Assembly (NCBI RefSeq): GCF_038002605.1
Contig: NZ_JBBOCT010000001.1
Location: 2,604,001-2,668,000 of the forward strand
From: Bacillus sp. FSL K6-3431
GTDB lineage: Bacteria; Bacillota; Bacilli; Bacillales; Bacillaceae_C
DNA length: 64,000 nt
Direction: 5' to 3'
Shown here: piece after piece, positions 35,868 to 44,486 of the stretch
Layout: every line of letters begins with the position of its first letter
How positions within the stretch are numbered: the first letter of the stretch is position 1
Notes under the pieces: generated by a model
The model's database searches: none
The model's input: only the letters and a program-made list of their open reading frames with translations
Told to the model about the DNA's origin: nothing
Program-made: the position numbers and the translations under genes

Positions 35868-36347
35868 ATTTTCATACTAACCCGAAAATTCACTTAAGTC
35901 AACGTGCGATAAGTATGAGCCTAAACATGAGTACTTAGGTCCATGGATTGATTGGTGAGTTAAATTAAATATATATCAGAGTCATTAAAGACTATGCACA
36001 AACGTACAAAATGATTGTCCATGGAACTTCTAGGATCAAAGCTTTGTTAACAGCTTGTTGAATTCTTCTTCTAATAAGAAGAGATTATTATTCTCTTTGG
36101 TTTTACTAAATGCTGGGTATTAAAGCTATGGTTAGATAGTTAGTTGAAATGCAACTTTTCGCATTCTTAGAGATATAAACTTTAAAACTCCTATCCTTTT
36201 ACGAAAGGGAGTTTTCTCCTTCTTATTGAAAATTTCCTTCAAAATTGATTCATAGTCTAGCCTCTGATGATTGCTCACCAAGTTTAAAAATCTCCTAAGG
36301 ACCTCTAAATCACGCATTAAACATCTTTGGGGCAACTTACAACCCCT

Positions 36348-36887
36348 TTATATTTCCCGACGTTGAATCTGTTGAATTAACTCTCCAAGCCAATAAATTG
36401 TGTGCTCAGATTTAGTTGAAAAATAACCAGCAAAAAATTTTCTAAGCCTCTCATTATCTTGGTCGATCTGAACAAACTCTTCAAAAGACTTAACTTCCTC
36501 CCAACGAGCCTTTAAATTGTTTAATTTATATTCTAGTATTTCTACTACTTTTTCACGAACTACAAACTTAATATTTGATATAGCTACTACCATATCATTA
36601 ATATCATTCCCGTTTTCAAACAACTTATAGATCTTTTTCGGCAGTTCTTCACGACCTTTAGCCGTAATCCCAAAAACTTGCTTATCAGGTCGATTTTCTT
36701 CTTTTATGATTTCTACTGTCTCAATTAAACCTTGTTTTGTTAATGAATCAAAATGGTAGTACAGTTTACTTTCTGTTAACCCACTTAATCGATCCAACGG
36801 AATGGGCTCTGAAAGCTGCTTTTTTAATTTATAAGGATAAGTGTTATCCTCCATCAGGTTACTCAATATAAAAATCTGAATGGACAT
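36348..36887 (-). CDS. PadR family transcriptional regulator
   Basis: A 179-residue regulator. The N-terminal winged helix shows the family pattern ILSNLMEDNTYPYKLKKQL then SESKLYYHFDSLTKQGLIE-like sequence and the wing KQVFGITAKGREEL. The C-terminal half (about 95-175) is helical and probably makes the dimer, as in the longer PadR subgroup. It is upstream of the P450 gene on the same strand with a 550-base gap and just downstream of the remains of a membrane protein gene. Confidence 0.9.
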   Translation of the reverse strand: MSIQIFILSNLMEDNTYPYKLKKQLSEPIPLDRLSGLTESKLYYHFDSLTKQGLIETVEIIKEENRPDKQVFGITAKGREELPKKIYKLFENGNDINDMVVAISNIKFVVREKVVEILEYKLNNLKARWEEVKSFEEFVQIDQDNERLRKFFAGYFSTKSEHTIYWLGELIQQIQRREI

Positions 36888-36922
36888 TCTCTATGCTCCT
36901 TTATCTCTTTATTTTAGCAAAG

Positions 36923-37300
36923 CTATCCTGTGACGTCAGCTTCATTTCTTACATGTTCTTTATCAGCCCTGGTTTCCAGAACTTCTACTGGCATTGGTTT
37001 GTGGATAATTAACATCGCAACAGCACCAACCGCAATCTTTGACCAAATGTATGGAATTGGACTAATACTGCCATACAGTTTTGTGTAGTACGTCCGTACC
37101 GAATAATACATTGGAGAAATGTCGCTCATCCATTCATATGGTTAGTACATCATTTCACGTGTAATTGTGGCACCTTTTGCTAATGTTTATAATAAAATTG
37201 GCAAGTTTATAATCATACTGCCTTCAACAAGTAAGAAAATTACTACTGCCGTAAAGTTAAAACATACCATATACCTGAAATATTCATAGTATTTCTTTGA
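36923..37300 (-). pseudogene. decayed integral membrane protein gene
   Basis: The minus strand reads FRYMVCFNFTAVVIFLLVEG...INLPILL, stop, TLAKGATITREMMY, stop, PYEWMSDISPMYYSVRTYY and IWSKIAVGAVAMLIIHKPM with a polar tail to 36923. The pattern of helices and an S-P-M-Y-S loop recalls the C-terminus of ABC-2/YhgE-type membrane proteins, which often neighbour PadR genes. Two stops and no start make it a remnant. The family is uncertain. The rest, to 37590, holds no gene. Confidence 0.5.
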
Positions 37301-37590
37301 TTATCCACCAAGCATTCATTTGATCTCGATTGTTCATCAGAAAATATATGATTTTGGTTTCATTTATGATCTAACTAGAAAGTATGAATAATTCAGGTCA
37401 ATTGAATCATTCTTTTATAAAAAAGTTTGATCATTTCTGTGATCCTTCCTCCATTAAGCAGCTTTTTATGAACAAAAAAAGCGTAGTTCTTTTCCCTTAT
37501 CAAATATAATTCAGGGTCTATTTCCAGTGCAAAAATGTGAATTTTGTACGCTTAGTTTGTTTAATTGTCATATAAACCAGATCTAAATAT

Positions 37591-37625
37591 AAAACAGAGC
37601 GTTTGGAGAATCAACGCTCTGTTTT
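37591..37625 (-). terminator. terminator after the metallophosphoesterase gene
   Basis: AAAACAGAGCGT pairs perfectly with ACGCTCTGTTTT around an 11-base loop; a T run follows on the minus strand, 9 bases after the stop codon. Confidence 0.92.
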
Positions 37626-37633
37626 ATTCAGAA

Positions 37634-38872
37634 TTATTTTTTGAAAATGACCTTTTGGGATAATCCATCTTCTAAATTCATTTCACCTTTATGACGCACG
37701 AATACATTTTGGTTTCCTTCGAATTTTGGAGGGTTCATTTGATCATAGTCAACCCAGTGACTTTTCCCATTAACGGAGTATTCCATGTAATCGGTAGCGC
37801 CGATTAATTCATTTTTTTCATCATCAGCTTTAACATTAGGTGGTAATTGAGCAACAGTACCATTATGCACACCAAGCTCTTTAATGACTTTATCTTTTTT
37901 ATAGTCATATGCTTTTATCTTTACATCTTTTCCGTTCACTTCAACCTGAAGTCCCTGTTTAAAATCAGAACCTGTCGCCACTTCTCCACCATTGGACCCA
38001 GCCGATGCCCAGCCCATTTGAATACCAGCTGTGTTCACTACAGTAAAACCACGCTTATCTCCACCTTCTACTACTTTTTTACCCGCCCAATCAGGAAGAT
38101 TAAGATCCCAGTGACTGTGACTTGTGAAGAGAATGACTTGAGGATAATCCTTTAAGATTGCTTCTAATTTTTCTTGGTCTAAGTAATCACCTGTATACGG
38201 TGATTGAGTGGAGCCTGAAATACTATCCTTGAGGATATGATGACTAAAGAGAAAGATTGGTTTATTTGCATCTTTCTTTGAATATTCCTCAAGATTCTGT
38301 TTTAACCAATCAAGCTGTACATCACTAAGATAAACCTCATCCCATAAAGATTTATCATGGTAGTGCATATATTTTTCTGTTCCTAGGAAAAGGAACGGAT
38401 ATCCGTCTAATTCTTTTTTATGGTAGACTTTCTCTTCGCCAGTAAAATCATAGAAATTTTGGAACATTTCTGATTCCAGCGTATTATTTGGCCATGTACT
38501 TTGTGCTAATTTATTCGGTGTAGCCCATTTCGGTTTATAAAATTCATGATTTCCTATGCTGTACCATACGTTTTCTGGATGAGGATTACTATCTAACACC
38601 TGTTGTACGGCTAGATATTCAAAGTCCCATCCCCTGTCTGTAATATCGCCATTAACAATTAATGCTTTCGAAGCAGGGTTTACCTGTTTCATATCGTTAA
38701 GTACATGCCTAAAGTCATTATAATCTCCTTGAATGTCACTAATGACATCAAAAGTAAGGTTCGGATCTTTTGAAAATAGATGCTCATCCAATTTTTCTTG
38801 AGCTGATCCTGAAAAAGTACCTACATTGAAAAGAATAGATGTTGCCATAATACCTGTTACTAGCTTTTTCAC
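37634..38872 (-). CDS. secreted metallophosphoesterase
   Basis: Calcineurin-like phosphoesterase, 412 residues, exported by a signal peptide (about 1-24, ending GSA-Q). Metal-site motifs: DIQGDYNDF (Gln where most members have His), NGDITDRG, GNHEF, FSHHIL and TSHSHWD. The last 100 residues form a separate beta-type tail. GTG 38872 follows GAGGAGG. A run of PhoP-type repeats sits before its promoter, so it probably releases phosphate from organic esters or nucleotides outside the cell under phosphate starvation. It is divergent from another secreted phosphoesterase with the same control. Confidence 0.92.
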   Translation of the reverse strand: MKKLVTGIMATSILFNVGTFSGSAQEKLDEHLFSKDPNLTFDVISDIQGDYNDFRHVLNDMKQVNPASKALIVNGDITDRGWDFEYLAVQQVLDSNPHPENVWYSIGNHEFYKPKWATPNKLAQSTWPNNTLESEMFQNFYDFTGEEKVYHKKELDGYPFLFLGTEKYMHYHDKSLWDEVYLSDVQLDWLKQNLEEYSKKDANKPIFLFSHHILKDSISGSTQSPYTGDYLDQEKLEAILKDYPQVILFTSHSHWDLNLPDWAGKKVVEGGDKRGFTVVNTAGIQMGWASAGSNGGEVATGSDFKQGLQVEVNGKDVKIKAYDYKKDKVIKELGVHNGTVAQLPPNVKADDEKNELIGATDYMEYSVNGKSHWVDYDQMNPPKFEGNQNVFVRHKGEMNLEDGLSQKVIFKK

Positions 38873-38930
38873 AATTATTCCTCCTCATTTAAAAATCTAC
38901 AAAACTTTACTTGATAAACTATACAAGTTC

Positions 38931-38994
38931 ATTATAAATAGAATATGTTAATGAAGTATGAATCTTAAGTAAATTCCACATTAAGAAAAGTAAA
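38931..38994 (-). promoter_or_regulatory. Pho box and promoter of the metallophosphoesterase gene
   Basis: On the minus strand five TT(A/C/T)ACA-like repeats start at 38994, 38984, 38973, 38962 and 38951 (TTTACT, TTAATG, TTTACT, TTCATA, TTAACA), spaced 10-11 bases. A perfect TATAAT (38936-38931) follows the last repeat start by 15 bases. This fits PhoP-activated promoters of B. subtilis, where the repeats cover about -60 to -22. Confidence 0.7.
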
Positions 38995-39436
38995 TCAAAT
39001 TAATAACACGCTTCTTTTTGTTTCTTTAATTGGTTTCAAGACACCCCATAAATTTAGAAACGAAATAAGGTGATGTCCGATTATGAAGACCAGATTCAAA
39101 ACCTATACGCTGGGAATTGGACCAAACCCTTTCAGCACATTCTCTCCATAAAACTCCCCCTTTATGATTCCATGTTTCTTGAGCACTTCAACGCTCACAT
39201 AGACACATGATTAAAAGATGAATGCACCATAATTTTAAAAAATACGTATTTTGATAATGGGGTCCACTTTAGGATTTACAAATTCTTTATGGTAAAACTT
39301 GTAACTATAACACATACACTTAGTTTTTTTACAAAACCAGTTTATTAGTTGAAAAAATGAAATGCAATCTTGAAAACAACATAAAACAAATTAATTTTAA
39401 AGATTGTAATGACTGTTCATATTGTTTGTTGTGTTT
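38995..39436. other. central part of the divergent intergenic region
   Basis: No gene that I can support. On the minus strand near 39065-39160 a short reading (WRECAERVWSNSQRIGFESG) looks coding but has no start or usable length and may be an unrecognised gene scrap. More TTTACA-like words occur at about 39275 and 39331. Confidence 0.3.
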
Positions 39437-39500
39437 TTTACCAAAGTTTAAAGAAAATTTACAAAAATCTACTCATATATTTACAATCCTCAACTACAAT
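39437..39500 (+). promoter_or_regulatory. Pho box and promoter of the LamG-phosphodiesterase gene
   Basis: Repeats TTTACC (39437), TTTAAA (39447), TTTACA (39458), TCTACT (39468) and TTTACA (39480) are spaced 10-12 bases. A -10 box TACAAT (39495-39500) begins 15 bases after the start of the last repeat, exactly as in the divergent gene. There is no good -35 box, as expected for a PhoP-activated promoter. Confidence 0.7.
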
Positions 39501-39537
39501 TTAAATGTCGGACTATTTTAAATTGGAGGGAAAATGA

Positions 39538-41592
39538 ATGAAATCTAACTTGTTTAAAAAAGTAATAGTGGGTACAACATTAACCATGGCGATGTCGTTT
39601 GCTGCAACAAACACAAATATTCCATATAATGTATTATCCAACAGTATGACTACCGTTGCATTCGCTAATGAAGAAACCGTTCTCGACTTGAAGTTTGATA
39701 ACAATACAAACGATAGCTCTTCAAGTGTCGTAACTCCTTCAGTCTTAGGCAATCCCGAATTTGTTAAAGGACGCATCGGACAAGCCATCAAATTTAAATC
39801 CCCAGGACAATATGTAGACCTGGGGAATCGCGACGAGTTCCGTTTCGGTGAAAGCACGGATTTTTCTGTTGCCTTCTGGATCAAATCGGATGGAATCAAG
39901 GGCGATCCTTCCATCATTTCGAATAAGAGCTGGAATTCCGGAAGCAACACCGGGTGGATTTTAGCCGCAAACGGTTCGGGTGAACTCATTTGGAACTACA
40001 AAACATCCGGGAGCGAGCGATTGGATTACCACATGCCTAATGTTGCGGACAATTTATGGCATCATATCGTTGTCACGCATGACCGAAAAAACGGAAGTGC
40101 ACGCTTTTATAAAGACGGAAGCTTGATTAAAACAGTGGATATCTCTGGAATGAAAGGAACGCTTGACTCCTCCTTTACAACTAAAATTGGTCAAGATGGT
40201 ACAGGAAAATACAGTTCTACTCTGAATGCACAGGTGGATGAGCTTCAGATGTATCGAAATGTCTTGAGCGAATCGGAAGTCCGCGCAATGTACGATAGCG
40301 CTCCTCCGCTTCCACCCACTTTAGTAGAATCCGTCTCACTGGACCAGACTAATGTCAACCTGAAAGCTGGTGCACCTATGCCGCTAGCAGCGACTATCTC
40401 TCCAAAAGATGCAACGGTAAAAGAGGTTGTCTGGACCTCCAGTGATGAAACAGTAGCGAAGGTAGAAATAATCAACGAACGTCCGACTATTATTGCTGGA
40501 AAGCCTGGAGACGCAACGATCACGGTCAAAACCGTCGATGGTGAAAAAACAGCCATGGCCAAGGTCCATGTATCTAACTCCATCGATGTGTCGGGAGATG
40601 GGCTGTTAACTAAAGATGATCTAAAAATCATCCTGAAAAACCAAAATAGTCGTGAAGGTGACAAGCGTTGGAAGCAAGCTCAAAAAGCGGATATTAACGA
40701 TGATAAAAAAGTGGATCGATCTGATGTGCAAATGATGAAAGATAAGTTAGCTCCTTACAAGGATGATTTTCTTTACAAGCGAGTAGTATTTGTCGGGATC
40801 GATGGAGCTGGGAACGCAGTAAAAAACCCACAAGCTAATGCAAAAAATATCCAGAAACTAATAAGCGAAGGCGCTGGAACATATGAAGCGAAAGCAATGC
40901 TACCGACGATAAGTGCAGAAAACTGGGGTGCTATGTTTCATGGAGTCGTTCCTTTAAAACATCAACTCACCAACGCTATCGTAGGTGAAAATCCTTATCC
41001 TGAGAATAATCCTTATCCGTCTTTTATGAAAATGCTGAAACAAGAGCGTCCTATGCTCCAACAAGCTTCATTCACCACATGGTCACCGATCAACAAAGGA
41101 ATCATTGAAGATTCTGCAGGTGCTTATAAAGTAAATGGTGGGAAAGATGAAACTACGACACAAAAAACTGTGGATTATATTAAAACAGAAGGTCAAAACA
41201 CCCGCAACATTTTTGTTCATTTAGATGAGGTGGATGGTGCCGGTCATGGCAATGGCTATTACACCCCAAAATTTTATGAGCAATTACAAAAAGCGGATCA
41301 GTATATTGGTCAAATTGTCCAAGCATTAGAAGAAGAAGGACTAATGGATGATACGCTAATCGTCGTTACTGCTGATCATGGTGGGACACGTAGTGGTAGT
41401 CATGGTGGAAACTCTCCTGAGGAACAGACTGTTTTTTGGGCAGCAAAAGGAAAATCAATTAAGTCTGGTACTACGTTATCCGATGTAGAAGTGGTAGACA
41501 CTGCCGCTGTCGTAGCCCATGCGCTTCGTCTGGATATCCCAGAAAATTGGGATGCACAACTCCCGGCAGGACTATTTCAAGACAAAAAATAA
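39538..41592 (+). CDS. secreted multidomain phosphodiesterase: LamG, Ig-like, dockerin-like and alkaline-phosphatase-fold domains
   Basis: A 684-residue exported protein. Domains in order: signal peptide (about 1-44), LamG/concanavalin-like domain (45-255; DLGNRDEFRFG, GWILAANGSGELIW, WHHIVVTHDR), a BIG2-type Ig domain (about 262-345; VTISPKDATVKEVVWTSSDE-like), a dockerin-type pair of Ca loops (DVSGDGLLTKDD and ADINDDKKVDRSD, 350-405), then a nucleotide pyrophosphatase/alkaline phosphatase-type domain (VVFVGIDGAG, PTISAENWGAMFHG with the nucleophile, HLDEVDGAGHG, VTADHGG). The N-terminal LamG part is more GC-rich than its surroundings, hinting at a domain gained by transfer. ATG 39538 follows GGAGGG. 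It likely releases phosphate at the cell surface or on polymers. Confidence 0.88.
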   Translation: MKSNLFKKVIVGTTLTMAMSFAATNTNIPYNVLSNSMTTVAFANEETVLDLKFDNNTNDSSSSVVTPSVLGNPEFVKGRIGQAIKFKSPGQYVDLGNRDEFRFGESTDFSVAFWIKSDGIKGDPSIISNKSWNSGSNTGWILAANGSGELIWNYKTSGSERLDYHMPNVADNLWHHIVVTHDRKNGSARFYKDGSLIKTVDISGMKGTLDSSFTTKIGQDGTGKYSSTLNAQVDELQMYRNVLSESEVRAMYDSAPPLPPTLVESVSLDQTNVNLKAGAPMPLAATISPKDATVKEVVWTSSDETVAKVEIINERPTIIAGKPGDATITVKTVDGEKTAMAKVHVSNSIDVSGDGLLTKDDLKIILKNQNSREGDKRWKQAQKADINDDKKVDRSDVQMMKDKLAPYKDDFLYKRVVFVGIDGAGNAVKNPQANAKNIQKLISEGAGTYEAKAMLPTISAENWGAMFHGVVPLKHQLTNAIVGENPYPENNPYPSFMKMLKQERPMLQQASFTTWSPINKGIIEDSAGAYKVNGGKDETTTQKTVDYIKTEGQNTRNIFVHLDEVDGAGHGNGYYTPKFYEQLQKADQYIGQIVQALEEEGLMDDTLIVVTADHGGTRSGSHGGNSPEEQTVFWAAKGKSIKSGTTLSDVEVVDTAAVVAHALRLDIPENWDAQLPAGLFQDKK

Positions 41593-41604
41593 GAACCGTT
41601 AAAA

Positions 41605-41648
41605 ACAGGTACCATTTTCTTCAAAAAGAAAAATGGTACCTGCTTTTC
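41605..41648. terminator. bidirectional terminator
   Basis: CAGGTACCATTTT pairs with AAAATGGTACCTG around a short loop, with T runs on both sides. It ends the phosphodiesterase gene and may stop reading from the RbsC side. Confidence 0.88.
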
Positions 41649-41650
41649 AT

Positions 41651-41790
41651 TAATCTTCAGGCATGTATGATGCTTTATCAAAATGCACACCATGACAAGC
41701 AAGTGCATCTCCATGGTCACTAGCTTAAATGACTAACGTGCGTTTATCAAGCCCCAATTCTTTAAGTATTTCCTGCAAAATCTATGTTTC
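41651..41790 (-). pseudogene. remnant of a sulfatase gene
   Basis: The minus strand reads ILQEILKELGLDKRTLVI, stop, ASDHGDALACHG, HFDKASYMPED, stop. This matches the segment of arylsulfatases around LxENTLVIFTSDHGDMLGxHG and the following K-x-x-M-Y-E-E region. Only about 45 codons remain, with two in-frame stops. The sulfatase nucleophile Cys/Ser region is gone. Confidence 0.65.
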
Positions 41791-41802
41791 AACCCTAAAC
41801 AA

Positions 41803-41827
41803 GAAAATTCGGGGAGTGCCATTCCCC
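41803..41827 (-). terminator. short terminator at the end of the rbsABC-type operon
   Basis: GGGGA and TCCCC flank ATGGCAC on the minus strand, followed by GAATTTTCTT; it begins at the permease stop codon. Confidence 0.5.
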
Positions 41828-42873
41828 TACGAAGTCTTCTCTTTTTTTTGCAAAAGTACTGCGCCGATTACAATAAATCCTTTAAATGCTTCTCTTAAAA
41901 AAGGTGGCACGCCAAATAGATTTAATAGATTGTTCATGACGGCGATGATTAACATGCCATACACGGTTCCAAGGATGAATCCTCTTCCGCCCATCATACT
42001 AGTTCCACCCACTACTGCCGCTGCAATTGCATCCATTTCCATTCCTCTTCCTGCATTGGAAAAATCCATCGAACCAATACGAGAAACTTGAATAATAGCA
42101 GCGATCGAAACGAGAAGTCCCATCAAAGCATACACGCGCATTTTGACTTTATCCACATGGACACCTGAAAACTTTGCTGCTCTTTCATTGGATCCTACAG
42201 CAATGATCTGCCTGCCAAAGATGGTTCTCTTAGAAACATAGTAAAGTATATACGCAATGACGGCCCAGTAAATAATTGGCATGATCATATAATTGCCAAT
42301 TTTAAAACTAGCAATCTGTAAAAATTCCATAGGTATTTTTGTATTATAACCCTGCATGAAATGCTGTGTAACACTTCTAAATATCATCATCGCACCTAGG
42401 GTTGCAATGAATGGAGGTACTTTCCCCCTAGTAACTGTTGCGCCTATTAGTAATCCTAGTAAATATCCAAATATTAGCACTAAAATGATTGTGATAATAA
42501 ATGCCGGAATTCCTACTATTCCTAACATACCCAAAATCCCCTTGTTTCCAGTGTCAAGTAGAATCATGGCAAAAGCACCTGTGGCAACCAATGTCGAACC
42601 TACTGCTAAATCAATTCCTCCCGTCATAATAACTAAAGTCATCCCCAAAGCAATAATTCCTATACCCGCATTATTCCTTAGAATGTTAATCCAGTTATTG
42701 ATCCAGGATTGTAACCAACTGCCGAATGAATCATATTCAAATCCCAAAACCAAAGTCTGTAATATAATCATGATTACGAGTGCAACAGCTATGCTAAACA
42801 ATGGTTCGCTCGTCCACTTATGTTTGAACCACACAATAACGTTTTTATTACTTTTTACAGTGGCTGTTTCCAT
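41827..42873 (-). CDS. monosaccharide ABC permease, RbsC type
   Basis: A 348-residue inner-membrane permease of the ribose/galactose group (BPD_transp_2) with about nine to ten helices. GIIALGMTLVIMTGGIDLAVGSTLV is the family hallmark, GRQIIAVGSNERAAKFSGVHVDKVKMRVYALMG the cytoplasmic coupling loop, and DAIAAAVVGGTSMMGGRG the last conserved loop. It works with the two-domain ATPase and the lipoprotein encoded upstream. A ribosome site GGGAGAGG precedes ATG 42873. The sugar cannot be told from the sequence. Confidence 0.93.
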   Translation of the reverse strand: METATVKSNKNVIVWFKHKWTSEPLFSIAVALVIMIILQTLVLGFEYDSFGSWLQSWINNWINILRNNAGIGIIALGMTLVIMTGGIDLAVGSTLVATGAFAMILLDTGNKGILGMLGIVGIPAFIITIILVLIFGYLLGLLIGATVTRGKVPPFIATLGAMMIFRSVTQHFMQGYNTKIPMEFLQIASFKIGNYMIMPIIYWAVIAYILYYVSKRTIFGRQIIAVGSNERAAKFSGVHVDKVKMRVYALMGLLVSIAAIIQVSRIGSMDFSNAGRGMEMDAIAAAVVGGTSMMGGRGFILGTVYGMLIIAVMNNLLNLFGVPPFLREAFKGFIVIGAVLLQKKEKTS

Positions 42874-42894
42874 CTTGGCATTCCTCTCCCTTGC

Positions 42895-44382
42895 TTAAGT
42901 CAGTTGCCCACCCGTAGCAAGATTCATGATATTATGCTCATTCATTGCCTCTCCAGAAACTTCTCCTTGAATCACACCATGGTACATGACAAGCGTCCGA
43001 TCACATATGCGTATGATTTCATGCGCTTCACTGGAAAGGACGACTATGGCAATATTTTCATCAGCAAGTTTCAAAATGATATCATAGATATCTTCTTTTG
43101 CTCCGACATCGACACCTTGCGTAGGGTTATCTAAAATAAGCAATTTAGGACCAGCCGCTAACCATTTAGCTAGAACTACTTTTTGTTGGTTTCCACCTGA
43201 AAGACTATTAATGCTGTCTGTAAGCTTTCCCATTTTTAAACTTAATGTTTCGCGCTGTACCGCAAAAGTTTTCTGATGTTTTCGCATGTTAATGATGCCT
43301 CGTTTTGAAAATTCTGGCCACGTAACAATCGATGCATTCTCAATGATATCCAGATCCTTAATAATTGCATTTTCTTTCCTATTCCTTGGAAGATATGCAA
43401 TTCCTTTTTTGATTGCCTGTGTCGTACTATTTATTATCACTTCTTTTCCGCTCAAATATATTTTCCCTGAGGAAACCTTATCCGCTCCAAAAATAGATTG
43501 AAAGAGTTCACTACGACCATCACCAAGAAGCCCGGTGACCCCGACGATTTCGCCCGCTTTTATAGAAAAACTAATATCTCTAAAGGCATGGTTATATGTA
43601 AGGTGTTCTACACGCAAAATCTCTCTCCCTAGACTTTTATTCCTTAATAACGGTTCCGTTCTCACATCATAACCAACCATAAAACGCGCAAGATCGTTAG
43701 TAGTTACCTCTTTGACATTTCCTTCTGCCACCAAGTTTCCGTCTCGAAGCACGAGATATCGATTGCAAACCTGCATGACCTCATTTAATTTATGAGAGAT
43801 AAAAATGATACCAACATGATGATCTTTCAACGAATTCATCATTGTGAATACGCGTTTAATTTCCCGATCCGTTAATGAAGTCGTAGGCTCATCCATGATG
43901 ATAATCGATGCATTCGTCATCATTGCTCGGCATATTTCAAAGATTTGTTTATACGAAGCATCAAGGTCGCCAACCATCATTGCAGGATCCATATCCACGT
44001 TCATTTGCTTAAAAATCCTTTCAGTTTCCCGAAACATTCTATCTAGATCAAGACTTCCACTTTTGGTTTTAACCTCCCTACCTAGGAACATATTTTCATA
44101 GATAGGCAAATCGTTGATTAAATTCAGTTCCTGATGGATAAACGCTATTCCCGCTTCCTGCGATTGTGCTGGAATACTGAATTCCACTTGCTCCCCATCT
44201 ACGGTTATCGCCCCTGAATCCATTTGATGGACGCCACCCAGTATATTCATTAATGTTGATTTCCCTGCCCCATTTTCACCTAGTAATGCGCAAATTTCAC
44301 CACCTTTTAGTGTGAACGACACATCTTTAAGTACATCATTGCTGCCAAAGGACTTTCTGATATTTTTCATCTCAATTATCAT
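42895..44382 (-). CDS. sugar ABC transporter ATPase, RbsA/MglA type
   Basis: A 495-residue protein with two ABC cassettes. The first has Walker A GENGAGKS, Walker B IIIMDEPTTSL and the ABC region DASYKQIFEICRAM; the second has GLLGDGRSELF (degenerate P loop), signature LSGGNQQKV and Walker B LLILDNPTQGVDVG. As usual in this family, the second cassette has lost the Walker A Lys. Start ATG follows GGAGGTG. It is encoded between the RbsB-like and RbsC-like proteins. Confidence 0.95.
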   Translation of the reverse strand: MIIEMKNIRKSFGSNDVLKDVSFTLKGGEICALLGENGAGKSTLMNILGGVHQMDSGAITVDGEQVEFSIPAQSQEAGIAFIHQELNLINDLPIYENMFLGREVKTKSGSLDLDRMFRETERIFKQMNVDMDPAMMVGDLDASYKQIFEICRAMMTNASIIIMDEPTTSLTDREIKRVFTMMNSLKDHHVGIIFISHKLNEVMQVCNRYLVLRDGNLVAEGNVKEVTTNDLARFMVGYDVRTEPLLRNKSLGREILRVEHLTYNHAFRDISFSIKAGEIVGVTGLLGDGRSELFQSIFGADKVSSGKIYLSGKEVIINSTTQAIKKGIAYLPRNRKENAIIKDLDIIENASIVTWPEFSKRGIINMRKHQKTFAVQRETLSLKMGKLTDSINSLSGGNQQKVVLAKWLAAGPKLLILDNPTQGVDVGAKEDIYDIILKLADENIAIVVLSSEAHEIIRICDRTLVMYHGVIQGEVSGEAMNEHNIMNLATGGQLT

Positions 44383-44406
44383 GTAGTCACCTCCACTCTT
44401 TTGAAA

Positions 44407-44440
44407 GAAGAGGCTATAGCTGTGCCATAACCCCTCTTTT
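44407..44440 (-). terminator. intercistronic hairpin between binding protein and ATPase genes
   Basis: An imperfect stem (AAAGAGGGGTTATGGC with GCTATAGCCTCTTCTTT) fills the gap between the rbsB-like and rbsA-like genes. It probably protects the binding-protein mRNA or stops part of the transcripts, giving more binding protein than ATPase. Confidence 0.5.
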
Positions 44441-44486
44441 ATCTGTTCTATGGTGGAACTGAATTTAAGATCCAGTTTTGGTTTTC

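Noticed and set aside
36132..36335. 67-residue frame downstream of the PadR gene
   Set aside because: No ribosome site, basic random-looking composition and no recognisable motif.
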